Virus record (IMG/VR): IMGVR_UViG_3300033064_000737
Span: 1-29,769 of that record
DNA from: a virus
Direction: 5' to 3' (one strand)
DNA length: 29,769 nucleotides
The notes beneath the pieces were generated by a model. It made no database searches and was not told where the DNA came from. It was given only the letters and a program-made list of their open reading frames with translations. Numbering within the stretch: position 1 is the stretch's first letter; each line of letters starts with the position of its first letter. Shown piece after piece: positions 1 through 6,272 of the stretch. Both the position numbers and the translations under genes were made by a program.

Positions 1-28
1 ATTACGGGTGGTCTCAGGTTACTACAAG

Positions 29-95
29 CTCTGTGGGGTGTAACTTTACAACATAACGGTTCCATAAAGGGTCGAGGCAACCGTGCCCCACAGAG
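29..95 (+). promoter_or_regulatory. candidate structured RNA leader (three-way junction)
   Basis: Positions 29-38 (CTCTGTGGGG) are perfectly complementary to 86-95 (CCCCACAGAG). Inside lie a small hairpin, 39-42 with 47-50, and a second stem, ACGGTT at 56-61 with AACCGT at 79-84. Together they make a compact three-way junction ending 42 bases before the gene at 138. The fold is read from complementarity. A regulatory role (riboswitch or protein-binding leader) is inference, and I recognise no known class. Confidence 0.5.
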
Positions 96-117
96 GCTAC
101 CCCTGCTCTAGCTGGAT
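96..117 (+). repeat. intergenic repeat A, copy 1
   Basis: A 22-base element beginning GCTACCCCT and ending CTAGCTGGAT, found again at 485-506 with only two transition differences. Both copies sit just upstream of the ribosome binding site of a small gene. Function unknown. Confidence 0.6.
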
Positions 118-137
118 AAAACTTATGGGGGAATAAT

Positions 138-473
138 ATGGGATATGAATTTACCAAAGCAGAAGAATCTGAATTAAGGGAATTTCTAGATATGCCAAAG
201 GGTGAGCCAATTACTCTTGAAAACCTGTTCAAATATGGTTTAACTAAATTAGAGCCTTCTCACAGATTGTCCCTATCAGAGAAAAGACTTTCGGAATGGC
301 TAAGGGTAGAATTTCTTTATCACGGAGATGGCTGGCATCTGGATTGTTATATAAGATTTTCTGACACTGAGTTCTATAGTGGTGCAGGATGTGGTTTACA
401 CTGGCGACCTTATGAGAATATTTGCATTGCCTTATCTAGGGCAATCTTGCAAGCTAAAAGTAAATTACTCTAA
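138..473 (+). CDS. small phage protein, possible ABA-sandwich type
   Basis: A 111-residue soluble protein with no signal peptide or membrane segment. Its second half alternates aromatic and charged residues (GWHLDCYIRF) and ends in a helix, ICIALSRAILQAK. That layout recalls the small phage ABA-sandwich/BC1872-like proteins, in which a short sheet is followed by a helix of the 'AlaLeu-cys-leu-Ala' type. The resemblance is by eye only. The gene at 802 has the same general plan, so the two may be distant paralogues. A structured leader and a GGGGGAA ribosome binding site precede the start. Biochemical role unknown. Confidence 0.75.
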   Translation: MGYEFTKAEESELREFLDMPKGEPITLENLFKYGLTKLEPSHRLSLSEKRLSEWLRVEFLYHGDGWHLDCYIRFSDTEFYSGAGCGLHWRPYENICIALSRAILQAKSKLL

Positions 474-484
474 GACGACTGGTA

Positions 485-506
485 GCTACCCCTACCCTAG
501 CTGGAT
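485..506 (+). repeat. intergenic repeat A, copy 2
   Basis: Second copy of the element at 96-117, with 20 of 22 bases identical. It lies immediately before the AAAGGAGGT ribosome binding site of the 52-residue gene at 521. Confidence 0.6.
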
Positions 507-520
507 GAAAGGAGGTAGAG

Positions 521-679
521 ATGAACGAACAGCAAAAACTCAAGGAGATGACTAGGTTGTTATGTAAATGGAATCGCAAGGAAATTAGTGGAGATGACTT
601 TGCTCATGCTATTTGCAAACTATACAACAAAGAATTCCTAGAAACTTGGAATGAGTCATTAGAGAAACTTTTTGTGTAG
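521..679 (+). CDS. small hypothetical protein (52 aa)
   Basis: ATG follows AAAGGAGGT by about six bases, a near-perfect initiation site. The product is a charged, helix-rich 52-residue protein (MNEQQKLKEMTRL, ending LEKLFV) with two cysteines far apart and no recognisable motif. It sits between two predicted structured leaders in the early region. I do not recognise it. The strong ribosome binding site and the tight fit between neighbours are the evidence that it is real. Confidence 0.65.
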   Translation: MNEQQKLKEMTRLLCKWNRKEISGDDFAHAICKLYNKEFLETWNESLEKLFV

Positions 680-696
680 GTATGAAGACTAGGGCA

Positions 697-773
697 GCTC
701 GCTCACACGGAGACTCTGGGGGCTTGTTACCACCCTGAATTAGGCGGCGAGCACTCAGGGGTTAGCCCCCAGA
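697..773 (+). promoter_or_regulatory. candidate pseudoknotted RNA leader
   Basis: TCTGGGGGCT at 715-724 pairs perfectly with AGCCCCCAGA at 764-773. Inside, CCCTGA (733-738) pairs with TCAGGG (755-760). GCTCGC at 697-702, upstream of both, can pair with GCGAGC at 747-752 in the inner loop, which would form a pseudoknot. The element ends 28 bases before the gene at 802. The outer stem resembles that of the leader at 29-95 (CTCTG plus a G run, closed by a C run plus CAGA). Regulation is inferred. Confidence 0.5.
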
Positions 774-801
774 AGTCGATGTTGGATTAGAAAGGAGAAT
801 G

Positions 802-1173
802 ATGGACAAGCTAACAGATGAACAGATTAGAGAATTCTGGGAGAGGTTGGATTGCCTTGAGATTAAAAAGTTTCCTACTACACATCCACTTCTGGGAAGT
901 GGCGTAGTAATGATTGATAGCTATGTTTGGAAACCTACTGGTCAAAGATTGGGGCATCAACTGGGTTCTTGCACCTTTCCAGAGCCAGACCTCAACAATC
1001 TCTTTCGGTGGGCTATGCCGAAGTTGGAGAGTTGGGATTGCGTTATCGATTGGGCTATTGAAATGATAAACGCCTATGCTGATGGAAGAACTCTTAAAGA
1101 CCCTGCCCTAGCTCTATTCTGGGCAATCTATAAAGCATTGGAGGTAATTGATGGTAATGACACCAATGGATGA
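802..1173 (+). CDS. small phage protein, possible ABA-sandwich type (paralogue of 138 gene?)
   Basis: A 123-residue soluble protein beginning MDKLTDEQIREFWERLDCLE. The C-terminal helix (DPALALFWAIYKALEVID) is the kind seen at the end of ABA-sandwich/BC1872-like phage proteins and parallels the end of the gene at 138. I chose the second of two tandem ATGs because AAAGGAG at 791-797 is only one base from the first but four from the second. The 3' end overlaps the next gene, which implies translational coupling. Function unknown; the family link is tentative. Confidence 0.75.
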   Translation: MDKLTDEQIREFWERLDCLEIKKFPTTHPLLGSGVVMIDSYVWKPTGQRLGHQLGSCTFPEPDLNNLFRWAMPKLESWDCVIDWAIEMINAYADGRTLKDPALALFWAIYKALEVIDGNDTNG

Positions 1174-1819
1174 TAAGGAAAAAGCAGAGAATGAGGCCGC
1201 TTGCCGAAGATTAAAAATGAACGAGGCAGTGAAGAAGTTAAAATCAGGGATACTAGCATTGGCTAAAGAGTGCAAACAGTATCCTCTTAGAACAGATATG
1301 TTATATGTTGAGAGACGATTGAATGAACTCCTTGAACCTTTAGACCAAATCTACCAACTATTCCCTAAGTCTCCTGATAATCCTGACGGGTATGAGCTGC
1401 AGCCTGAGCTTAAGCATTGTTTACTGGGTTTCTCATTCCAAAAAGGCAAATGGTTAGCCCCACCAGTGCTGACAGATGAGGATATTATGGGGGCTACTGG
1501 TGCAGGGATAGTATTATCTGGACACAGAAGATTAGTTGCCAAGACAGCATCTATCAAGGATAAGAAGATAGAGTATTGGCGAGAGAAATGCTGGAACGAT
1601 ACTATGAGTGCTAAGAAATCTGGCTGGGATGATGCTGAGAAATGGTTTAAGTCTAAGTGCCAGGATAGGGTTGATAAGCTCCTCAAGGAGATTGAGAGAA
1701 AGTTTATCTATTATTTACCACCAAAGATAGGGCACAATAGTCTTGACTTCCATCCAAAGGAAAACTGTTTTAAGTGTATGTGGCAATCCCTCTTAGAGCG
1801 TGAGGGGAGGAAGCAATGA
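1151..1819 (+). CDS. hypothetical early protein (222 aa)
   Basis: The largest gene of the left early block. It is lysine- and glutamate-rich with long predicted helices at about residues 1-75 and 125-190, around a central segment LTDEDIMGATGAGIVLSGHRR. A single CFKC pair sits near the C-terminus. GGAGGT at 1140-1145 supports the ATG at 1151 over the TTG three bases before it. It overlaps the preceding gene by 23 bases. No catalytic motif is recognised and I assign no function. Confidence 0.75.
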   Translation: MVMTPMDDKEKAENEAACRRLKMNEAVKKLKSGILALAKECKQYPLRTDMLYVERRLNELLEPLDQIYQLFPKSPDNPDGYELQPELKHCLLGFSFQKGKWLAPPVLTDEDIMGATGAGIVLSGHRRLVAKTASIKDKKIEYWREKCWNDTMSAKKSGWDDAEKWFKSKCQDRVDKLLKEIERKFIYYLPPKIGHNSLDFHPKENCFKCMWQSLLEREGRKQ

Positions 1820-1860
1820 ACAGACATGACGGTAAAATAGTAAAGGATTGAGGGGGTATT

Positions 1861-2043
1861 ATGAAACTAGAAAAAGCTATCGAAATTCTGCAAATGGACA
1901 TTGACAACCCTGGTTGTATTGCCATTGAAAACGTCAACGAAGCTGAGCAGATAGGCATCGAAGCCATGAAACGCATCCATGCTGAACGCTACCTCTATCC
2001 CCCCACTATGGATAAACTACTCCCTGGCGAGACAAAGGATTAG
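1861..2043 (+). CDS. small helical phage protein (60 aa)
   Basis: A 60-residue protein: MKLEKAIEIL, then an acidic stretch, then NEAEQIGIEAMKRIHAER. This is the pattern of the very common small phage proteins made of two short helices (a 'KAIEIL' helix and an 'A-x-x-x-G-I-E-A-L-K-R-I' helix) whose role is unknown. AGGGGGT lies a few bases before the ATG. No membrane segment or metal motif. Confidence 0.75.
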   Translation: MKLEKAIEILQMDIDNPGCIAIENVNEAEQIGIEAMKRIHAERYLYPPTMDKLLPGETKD

Positions 2044-2055
2044 GGAGATTCCAGC

Positions 2056-2151
2056 ATGAAACAGACAGGGATAATATCAATGGCTTATGCTCTAGGGATT
2101 ATAACGGGTCTTGCTATTGCAGAGTTAATACTAACCCTAGTGGGACGATAA
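2056..2151 (+). CDS. tiny single-span membrane peptide (31 aa)
   Basis: After AGGGAGA and a short spacer, an ATG opens a 31-codon frame. Its product is a short polar start followed by about 22 hydrophobic residues (AYALGIITGLAIAELILTLV) and a final Gly-Arg, a classic one-pass membrane peptide. Role unknown; a membrane effector or host-takeover peptide is a guess. Its length makes chance possible, but composition and ribosome binding site favour a real gene. Confidence 0.5.
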   Translation: MKQTGIISMAYALGIITGLAIAELILTLVGR

Positions 2152-2159
2152 GGGCTACT

Positions 2160-2180
2160 GTATAAAGAGAGATAGGAGGT
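2160..2180 (+). repeat. direct repeat B, copy 1 (gene-end duplicate)
   Basis: These 21 bases are identical to 2421-2441. There they form the last codons (Tyr-Lys-Glu-Arg-stop) and downstream ribosome binding site of the HigA-like gene. This copy therefore looks like a leftover gene end just before that gene's start. Confidence 0.8.
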
Positions 2181-2184
2181 AGAG

Positions 2185-2436
2185 ATGGAAGAGAGAATAC
2201 CGGCGGAGGTCTTCCCCCCTTGTGATTTAATCAAGGAAGAGATGGAGGAAAGGGGTTGGTCTAAAGAAGTATTAGCAGAGGAAATGGGATGTAAGCTAAG
2301 GTTGTTGGAGGAAATCCTGGCTAACAAAAGACGAATAACGCTAATGACGGCGTGTATGCTAAGTAATGCTTTTGGGACAGGTGCTGCTTTCTGGTTTAAT
2401 CTACAATCAGCTTATGATAAGTATAAAGAGAGATAG
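2185..2436 (+). CDS. HigA-like helix-turn-helix regulator
   Basis: An 83-residue XRE/HigA-type protein. The N-terminus PAEVFPPCDLIKEEMEERGW and the helix-turn-helix KEVLAEEMGCKLRLLEEILANKRRIT (about residues 30-55) match the antitoxin-like 'virulence-associated protein I' layout. The downstream helix TACMLSNAFGTGAAFWFNLQ is the characteristic dimer region. It probably binds DNA as a dimer. No HigB-type toxin gene is adjacent, so a stand-alone phage regulator is more likely than a toxin-antitoxin pair. TAGGAGGT precedes the ATG, and a 21-base repeat brackets the gene. Confidence 0.85.
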   Translation: MEERIPAEVFPPCDLIKEEMEERGWSKEVLAEEMGCKLRLLEEILANKRRITLMTACMLSNAFGTGAAFWFNLQSAYDKYKER

Positions 2437-2441
2437 GAGGT
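2421..2441 (+). repeat. direct repeat B, copy 2
   Basis: Identical to 2160-2180. Here it covers the end of the HigA-like gene and the AGGAGGT that serves the next gene. Recombination between the copies would remove the regulator gene exactly. Confidence 0.8.
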
Positions 2442-2446
2442 TTAAT

Positions 2447-2683
2447 ATGAGTCCAAATTGTAGTCACTCACACATAGAGAAAATGCCATCAGGTATAGTT
2501 AAATGTTTATGCTGTAATGCTATCGACACTAGATTTTATGGACATTGGTGGCCTAGTGTGTTTCCGTGGGCAAAGGATATGAAAATTACTGGCTTAGAGA
2601 GAGGACTGGGGATACCAGATAATATAAAGAGATATGAAATTCAAAATACCAAAACGACAGTGGGCAGCAGTTATAAGCTATAA
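2447..2683 (+). CDS. small Cys/His-rich protein (78 aa)
   Basis: Start placed at the ATG eight bases after TAGGAGG; the frame stays open further upstream but without a ribosome binding site. The N-terminus (CSHSHIEKMPSGIVKCLCC) has the spacing of a small zinc-binding site, followed by a tryptophan-rich loop (HWWPSVFPWAK). Zinc binding is inferred from the cysteines and histidines only. Role unknown. The next gene starts a few bases beyond its stop. Confidence 0.65.
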   Translation: MSPNCSHSHIEKMPSGIVKCLCCNAIDTRFYGHWWPSVFPWAKDMKITGLERGLGIPDNIKRYEIQNTKTTVGSSYKL

Positions 2684-2705
2684 TTTACCTAAAATGGAGA
2701 CGGAG

Positions 2706-2897
2706 ATGACTAAGCGATGTAGACACGAACTTGAAACAAAGGTTGGTTATCCTAATGATATTATCTGTCGCAAATGCGAAACCATCTGGACAATACCAGA
2801 CTATGCAGGGTGGACAGCTAAACAAATAATGACATTGCCGTTAGAAGTTAGACGGGAAGTTTTGAAAAGACAAAACGAAGTAGCCAGTGATAGATAA
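2706..2897 (+). CDS. small zinc-ribbon protein (63 aa)
   Basis: MTKRCRHELETKVGYPNDII then CRKC followed by ETIW: one Cys-x-His and one Cys-x2-Cys half-site, the outline of a one-finger zinc ribbon. A helical tail follows (PLEVRREVLKRQNEV). GGAGA just upstream supports the ATG at 2706; an in-frame ATG at 2634 overlaps the preceding gene and is weaker. Function unknown; nucleic acid or protein binding would be typical of such ribbons. Confidence 0.65.
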   Translation: MTKRCRHELETKVGYPNDIICRKCETIWTIPDYAGWTAKQIMTLPLEVRREVLKRQNEVASDR

Positions 2898-2919
2898 AGA
2901 GGCAGTAAAGGATAGGTAA

Positions 2920-3306
2920 ATGAAACTAGACAAACTCGATATTCTGTTCTCTGAGTTTATCAGAAAAAGAGCAATCATAAGAGCCGGGGGCTGTGAGCGG
3001 TGCAAGCGACCTTACTTTGATACGCAAAAAGATAACGGAGATATATTCCCAGCTTGGAAGTATTTACAATGCGCTCACCTGATTGATAGAAGCAAACATA
3101 GCACCAGGTGGGACGAGATGGCCGCAGCTGGGCTTTGTGGCGGGTGTCATATGTTTATAGACCGAGACCACCGGGCTAAAGAGCAGTTTTGTTTAGAGTT
3201 ATTAGGCGAAGAAGAGTATGACAATTTACTAGGGAGAGCGGGTCATAAGCCAGACAAGAAATTACTTATGCTTTATTATAGAGAGAAGATAAAGGAGTTA
3301 AAGTAA
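2920..3306 (+). CDS. NinG/Rap-like recombination nuclease
   Basis: A 128-residue protein with CERC at about residues 25-28, then CAHLIDRSKHSTRWDE and GLCGGCHMFIDRD, and a C-terminal LLGEEEYDNLLGRAG. The order Cys-pair, His-containing beta hairpin with HSTRWDE, Cys-pair, and a closing 'L-G-E-E-x-Y-D' helix is that of lambda NinG/Rap. Those proteins promote recombination by cutting branched DNA and bind zinc. It is shorter than lambda NinG. The position just before the replication genes fits. Its stop shares a base with the next start. Confidence 0.75.
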   Translation: MKLDKLDILFSEFIRKRAIIRAGGCERCKRPYFDTQKDNGDIFPAWKYLQCAHLIDRSKHSTRWDEMAAAGLCGGCHMFIDRDHRAKEQFCLELLGEEEYDNLLGRAGHKPDKKLLMLYYREKIKELK

Positions 3307-3647
3307 TGAAAACAACACAGAAAAAAATGGTAAAAGTGCTAATGCTATGGGGACATCAAAGATACTGGCAGGAGGTAGAAGGGCGGAGCGTCAGTTTTTC
3401 TGGGTTTACTGAGTACCAATTTATCCTGCATCGCTCACCTTTGGGAAATAGCATGTGGCGAGTATCTGAGGCCACCACAGGGTTTTACGTTGCTGACGAG
3501 GCAACGCCCAATCAAGTATTAAAGGCAGCTAAGGCTAAACTATTAGAGGTAGGCAAGCGAGAAATCCGGGGTGCGTTCGAGAAATCGGAGAAACTTATTA
3601 GCTCCCTTGAGTTAATAGACAATCCTTACCTAGAAGGCAGTATTTAG
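3306..3647 (+). CDS. hypothetical protein (113 aa)
   Basis: Starts in the TAATG overlap with the NinG-like gene, so it is probably co-translated with it. The first 65 residues alternate beta-like (KVLMLWGHQRYWQEVEG, FTEYQFILHRSPLGN) and the rest is helical (VLKAAKAKLLEVGKREI). The middle phrase MWRVSEATTGFYVADE suggests a small alpha/beta domain. No catalytic residues can be assigned and I do not recognise the family. Confidence 0.7.
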   Translation: MKTTQKKMVKVLMLWGHQRYWQEVEGRSVSFSGFTEYQFILHRSPLGNSMWRVSEATTGFYVADEATPNQVLKAAKAKLLEVGKREIRGAFEKSEKLISSLELIDNPYLEGSI

Positions 3648-3687
3648 TAAAGAGCATGGTATAGAGGAACTAGACCAGGAGGGAAGC

Positions 3688-3879
3688 ATGAAAGTATTAA
3701 GGCTCACTCATATAACAGGTGGTGGGTCATATTGTATTTATGATGCCACCAATTGCCCTGCTTTATTAGAGGAAATAACCGAAATGCAATATAGTGAAGT
3801 AGGTGAAGAGTGGAAAATAACGGTAAAAGATATGAGCAAGAAAGCATTTAAGAAATTGCCTGAGTTTATTGGTTGGTAG
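3688..3879 (+). CDS. small hypothetical protein (63 aa)
   Basis: A 63-residue protein preceded by AGGAGGGA. It begins with MKVLRLTHITGGGSYCIYDA and ends with a lysine-rich helix and LPEFIGW. No metal-binding pair or membrane span. Not recognised. It belongs to the same tightly spaced early run as its neighbours. Confidence 0.65.
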   Translation: MKVLRLTHITGGGSYCIYDATNCPALLEEITEMQYSEVGEEWKITVKDMSKKAFKKLPEFIGW

Positions 3880-3894
3880 CTATAGGAGGGGAGT

Positions 3895-3987
3895 GTGATA
3901 AAGTTTCTAACGCTCATAGAGATAATACTCTTGAAGCTCTTTACTAAGCAATGGATTTGGCTACTTGCCAAGACTGGGAGGATATAA
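3895..3987 (+). CDS. tiny hydrophobic peptide, GTG start (30 aa)
   Basis: TAGGAGGGG at 3883-3891 precedes GTG by a few bases. The 30-residue product is MIKFLTLIEIILLKLFTKQW and a short tail: hydrophobic and basic, able to span or lie on a membrane. The stop codon directly abuts the next gene's ATG. It is short enough to be chance, but the ribosome binding site is strong. Confidence 0.45.
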   Translation: MIKFLTLIEIILLKLFTKQWIWLLAKTGRI

Positions 3988-4146
3988 ATGACTGAAGAAT
4001 ATTATTGCGATAAATGCCAGAGGTTTGTCGGAACTATACAAGGTGAATTTAAGCATCCTGATAGGGGGTACATCCCGTGCCTTATCTGTGCTGTATGTAA
4101 GAGTTTCATGGTCTATCTAAAGAAGCTGGAGGATAAGGTTGGCTAA
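3988..4146 (+). CDS. small zinc-ribbon protein (52 aa)
   Basis: A 52-residue protein with CDKC at residues 7-10 and CLIC at 31-34, then a further cysteine at 37. This is a two-knuckle zinc ribbon followed by a short helix. GGGAGGATATAA supplies the ribosome binding site. The last eight bases overlap the replication initiator gene, whose own ribosome binding site lies inside this frame, so the two are likely translated together. Confidence 0.7.
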   Translation: MTEEYYCDKCQRFVGTIQGEFKHPDRGYIPCLICAVCKSFMVYLKKLEDKVG

Positions 4147-4936
4147 TCCACAACCAACAGATGCTCATCTGAGGGTGTCTCATAGCATAAACGAAGCGAT
4201 AATGACCCGGGATTTTACAAAGCGTCAGAGAAAAATCCTTGACTTAATCCTGCGTCTGTCTTGGGGCTGTGGACAAAAGGATGCCTATATACCTCATCAG
4301 AGAGATTTCAGTGTTGTTGGTGTCCATGAGGTTGATATTAAGAGCGAGTTAGGGTGGCTAGAAGTAAGCAAGGTTATAGTAAGAGAAGGGGCATTTTACT
4401 GGTTCAATAAAAATTTTGACGATTGGGAAGTCTCTAGGGTAAAACCATTCCAACCAGAAAAACTTAGTGAATTACTAAGTATGAACCTTAATGGGAATAG
4501 ACCAAAACTTAGTGAAACATTAAGTAAAAACTTAGCAAAACACGAAGTTATAACTAAGCAAAACACTAAGTCTCCCACGCCTGCGCCTTCATTATATAAA
4601 GAAAGGTTAAATAAAGTATTAAAGAAAGATATATATATAATACCTGAATGGATTGATAAAGAACTTTGGGATGGTTTTTTAGAAGTCAGGAAACAGCGTA
4701 AGGCTGCTTCAACCGATTATGCACTTTCTTTAATAATAAAAGACCTCGAGAAGTTTAAGGCGGCAGGCGATGACCCTAATGAGATACTAAAGAAGTCTAT
4801 TATGAACAGTTGGAAAGGCGTATTCCCACTGAAAGGAGGTCAAGATGGAAAAGGTAGAGCAATTCTTGGGCAATCTAAGGCGAGCCCACGACAACTCCCG
4901 CCAAGAGATAGCTACACGAATCCGGATGAGCATTGA
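4139..4936 (+). CDS. phage replication initiator, O-like
   Basis: A 265-residue protein whose N-terminal 100 residues (ANPQPTDAHLRVSHSINEAI, then KRQRKILDLILRLSWGCG and a beta wing) match the Rep_O/lambda O-type winged-helix origin-binding domain. A low-complexity Lys/Ser/Asn linker (about 105-150) and a helical C-terminal domain follow (ELWDGFLEVRKQRKAAST). O proteins bind iterons at the origin and recruit a helicase loader. The start is TTG, backed by GGAGG at 4128-4132. Its last 92 bases overlap the helicase-loader gene. I saw no clear iteron array inside the gene, so the origin is not located. Confidence 0.8.
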   Translation: MANPQPTDAHLRVSHSINEAIMTRDFTKRQRKILDLILRLSWGCGQKDAYIPHQRDFSVVGVHEVDIKSELGWLEVSKVIVREGAFYWFNKNFDDWEVSRVKPFQPEKLSELLSMNLNGNRPKLSETLSKNLAKHEVITKQNTKSPTPAPSLYKERLNKVLKKDIYIIPEWIDKELWDGFLEVRKQRKAASTDYALSLIIKDLEKFKAAGDDPNEILKKSIMNSWKGVFPLKGGQDGKGRAILGQSKASPRQLPPRDSYTNPDEH

Positions 4937-5522
4937 AGCAGATTGCATTACGGAAGAGGAGAGGAAGGAGAGGATAAGAAGGGCATTGAATGTGTCGAGC
5001 CTTGATAATACCTTTGACAATTTCAAAACTGTACCGGACGCTGATAAATCCCTGGCCGCTTTCAAGGAACTTCTCGAAGTGGAAACCGATAAAAGGATGC
5101 TTCTTTGTTACGGTGGTGTCGGCAACGGGAAGACCCATTTATGCGAGGCTACATCCATTGAACTTTACAAGAGGGGGATATTCTGCCGGGTGTTGAATAT
5201 GGCGGTAATTATGCGGTCTCTCAAGAACTCAATGGGGAAGGACTCCATAAACTCTTATGACGAACTATTAACACGGCTTTGCACCGTATCTCATTTGATA
5301 ATTGATGACGTTGGTATGGGCGGGAGTGGGAGTGAATGGGAATGGGGGCAGCTTGAGGAAATTATTGTGGCAAGACATAGAGAGGAATTATTTACTATTA
5401 TGACCACCAACAGGGACTTACCAGAATTACCAGAGCGGGTAGTTTCACGGTTTCAGGATAATCAACTGGGGATTGTGGTGTTAAATCAAGCTGAGGATTA
5501 CCGACCAAAGAAGGAGGGATGA
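4845..5522 (+). CDS. DnaC-like helicase loader ATPase
   Basis: A 225-residue AAA+ protein of the DnaC/IstB type. Walker A is GGVGNGKT at residues 90-97 and Walker B is LIIDDVG at 151-157. Sensor 1 is TTNRDL at 187-192, and the arginine-finger region RVVSRFQD is at 198-205. In the cell it would load the host replicative helicase at the phage origin with the O-like protein encoded just upstream. AAAGGAGGTC precedes the ATG, which lies inside the end of the initiator gene. Slightly shorter than E. coli DnaC, as usual in phages. Confidence 0.9.
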   Translation: MEKVEQFLGNLRRAHDNSRQEIATRIRMSIEADCITEEERKERIRRALNVSSLDNTFDNFKTVPDADKSLAAFKELLEVETDKRMLLCYGGVGNGKTHLCEATSIELYKRGIFCRVLNMAVIMRSLKNSMGKDSINSYDELLTRLCTVSHLIIDDVGMGGSGSEWEWGQLEEIIVARHREELFTIMTTNRDLPELPERVVSRFQDNQLGIVVLNQAEDYRPKKEG

Positions 5523-5561
5523 TGACCAATCAATCTGAGGACAAGAGGGCTTTGATAAGGG
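5522..5561 (+). repeat. 40-bp direct repeat C, copy 1
   Basis: A perfect 40-base match to 5943-5982, exactly covering the first 13 codons of two neighbouring genes. Confidence 0.95.
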
Positions 5562-5728
5562 CTAAAGTAGAGAAATTTGTCAGTGAGGCGTATTGGTATG
5601 AGGGAGAAAAGAATATAGTTGTGGAGATTACCGACAAAATTATCACCTCTCTCAACTCTCAAGATGTATTTATAGCCAAGCATGGCTTCTACAGCGACTT
5701 AATGGAGCCACTGATAGGTGAGAAATGA
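5522..5728 (+). CDS. small hypothetical protein (68 aa), shares start with 5943 gene
   Basis: A 68-residue protein. Its first 13 residues (MTNQSEDKRALIR) are encoded by 40 bases identical to the start of the gene at 5943, and its end (LIGEK) also resembles that gene's end (LIGEEK). The middle sections differ. Of two tandem ATGs I take the second, which leaves a workable distance to AAGGAGGG. The stop overlaps the next start as ATGA. Function unknown. Confidence 0.65.
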   Translation: MTNQSEDKRALIRAKVEKFVSEAYWYEGEKNIVVEITDKIITSLNSQDVFIAKHGFYSDLMEPLIGEK

Positions 5729-5946
5729 TTGAATATTATTGCAAGGTGAATGAAGCACCAATTATTAGTAGGGAGATATTATCTTTAAGGCGTAGAGAGG
5801 ATGGCGTCTTTGAAATCTACGCTGATGGTGAACTGGTTGAGGAATACGAAGCCAATGCCGATACTTGGGGAGCTTTGCTACCGATTAAACTTTGGAGACA
5901 TTTTAATAATATCGTTGAGAAAAGGATAAAAGGGGGAAAGGAATGA
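5725..5946 (+). CDS. small hypothetical protein (73 aa)
   Basis: Lies between the two genes with duplicated starts and overlaps both with ATGA junctions. Beta-rich first half (MIEYYCKVNEAPIISREILS, GVFEIYADGELVEEY) and a helical end. No motif recognised. The continuous ATGA coupling suggests that 5522, 5725 and 5943 are translated as one unit. Confidence 0.65.
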   Translation: MIEYYCKVNEAPIISREILSLRRREDGVFEIYADGELVEEYEANADTWGALLPIKLWRHFNNIVEKRIKGGKE

Positions 5947-5982
5947 CCAATCAATCTGAGGACAAGAGGGCTTTGATAAGGG
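5943..5982 (+). repeat. 40-bp direct repeat C, copy 2
   Basis: Identical to 5522-5561. Both copies start at the ATG, which marks a coding-start duplication rather than random sequence. Confidence 0.95.
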
Positions 5983-6272
5983 AAGTAATTGATGCTTATA
6001 CAGACGATAGATGTCTTTTCCCTGATAGGGTTTGCAATGCTTTAGGTAGTGGTTATTGTTCCTCTGGTGAAGAGGCCTATAACTGTCTAATGGAAAAACT
6101 TACTGAGTTAGGTTTAGTGATACAGGTGGAGGAAGAGCTACCAATTTCTATCCGTTACAGCAAAGAAGCACCAGTAACTATTGAAGATGCGGTAATAACA
6201 CCAAAGATAAAGAGAATAATTAAAGCATTAAAACTTGTAAGGACTTTTCCACTGATAGGAGAGGAGAAATGA
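5943..6272 (+). CDS. hypothetical protein (109 aa), shares start with 5522 gene
   Basis: Starts with the same 13 residues as the 5522 gene and then diverges into a possible winged-helix segment (DRVCNALGSGYCSSGEEAYN, LMEKLTELGLVIQV). A C-terminal helix rich in Lys and Ile follows. The segment resembles a small DNA-binding fold only loosely. GGGGGAAAG lies just before the ATG. Function unknown. Confidence 0.65.
   Translation: MTNQSEDKRALIREVIDAYTDDRCLFPDRVCNALGSGYCSSGEEAYNCLMEKLTELGLVIQVEEELPISIRYSKEAPVTIEDAVITPKIKRIIKALKLVRTFPLIGEEK

Noticed and set aside
14-232. Minus-strand open frame over the first leader and gene
   Set aside because: Lies opposite the structured leader and the supported gene at 138; no ribosome binding site or recognisable protein. 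The same applies to other minus-strand frames throughout.
1816-1851. 11-codon frame overlapping the end of the 1151 gene
   Set aside because: No ribosome binding site of its own and no conserved feature; treated as chance.
2185-2436. HigBA toxin-antitoxin system
   Set aside because: Only the HigA-like protein is present; neighbours on both sides do not look like HigB.
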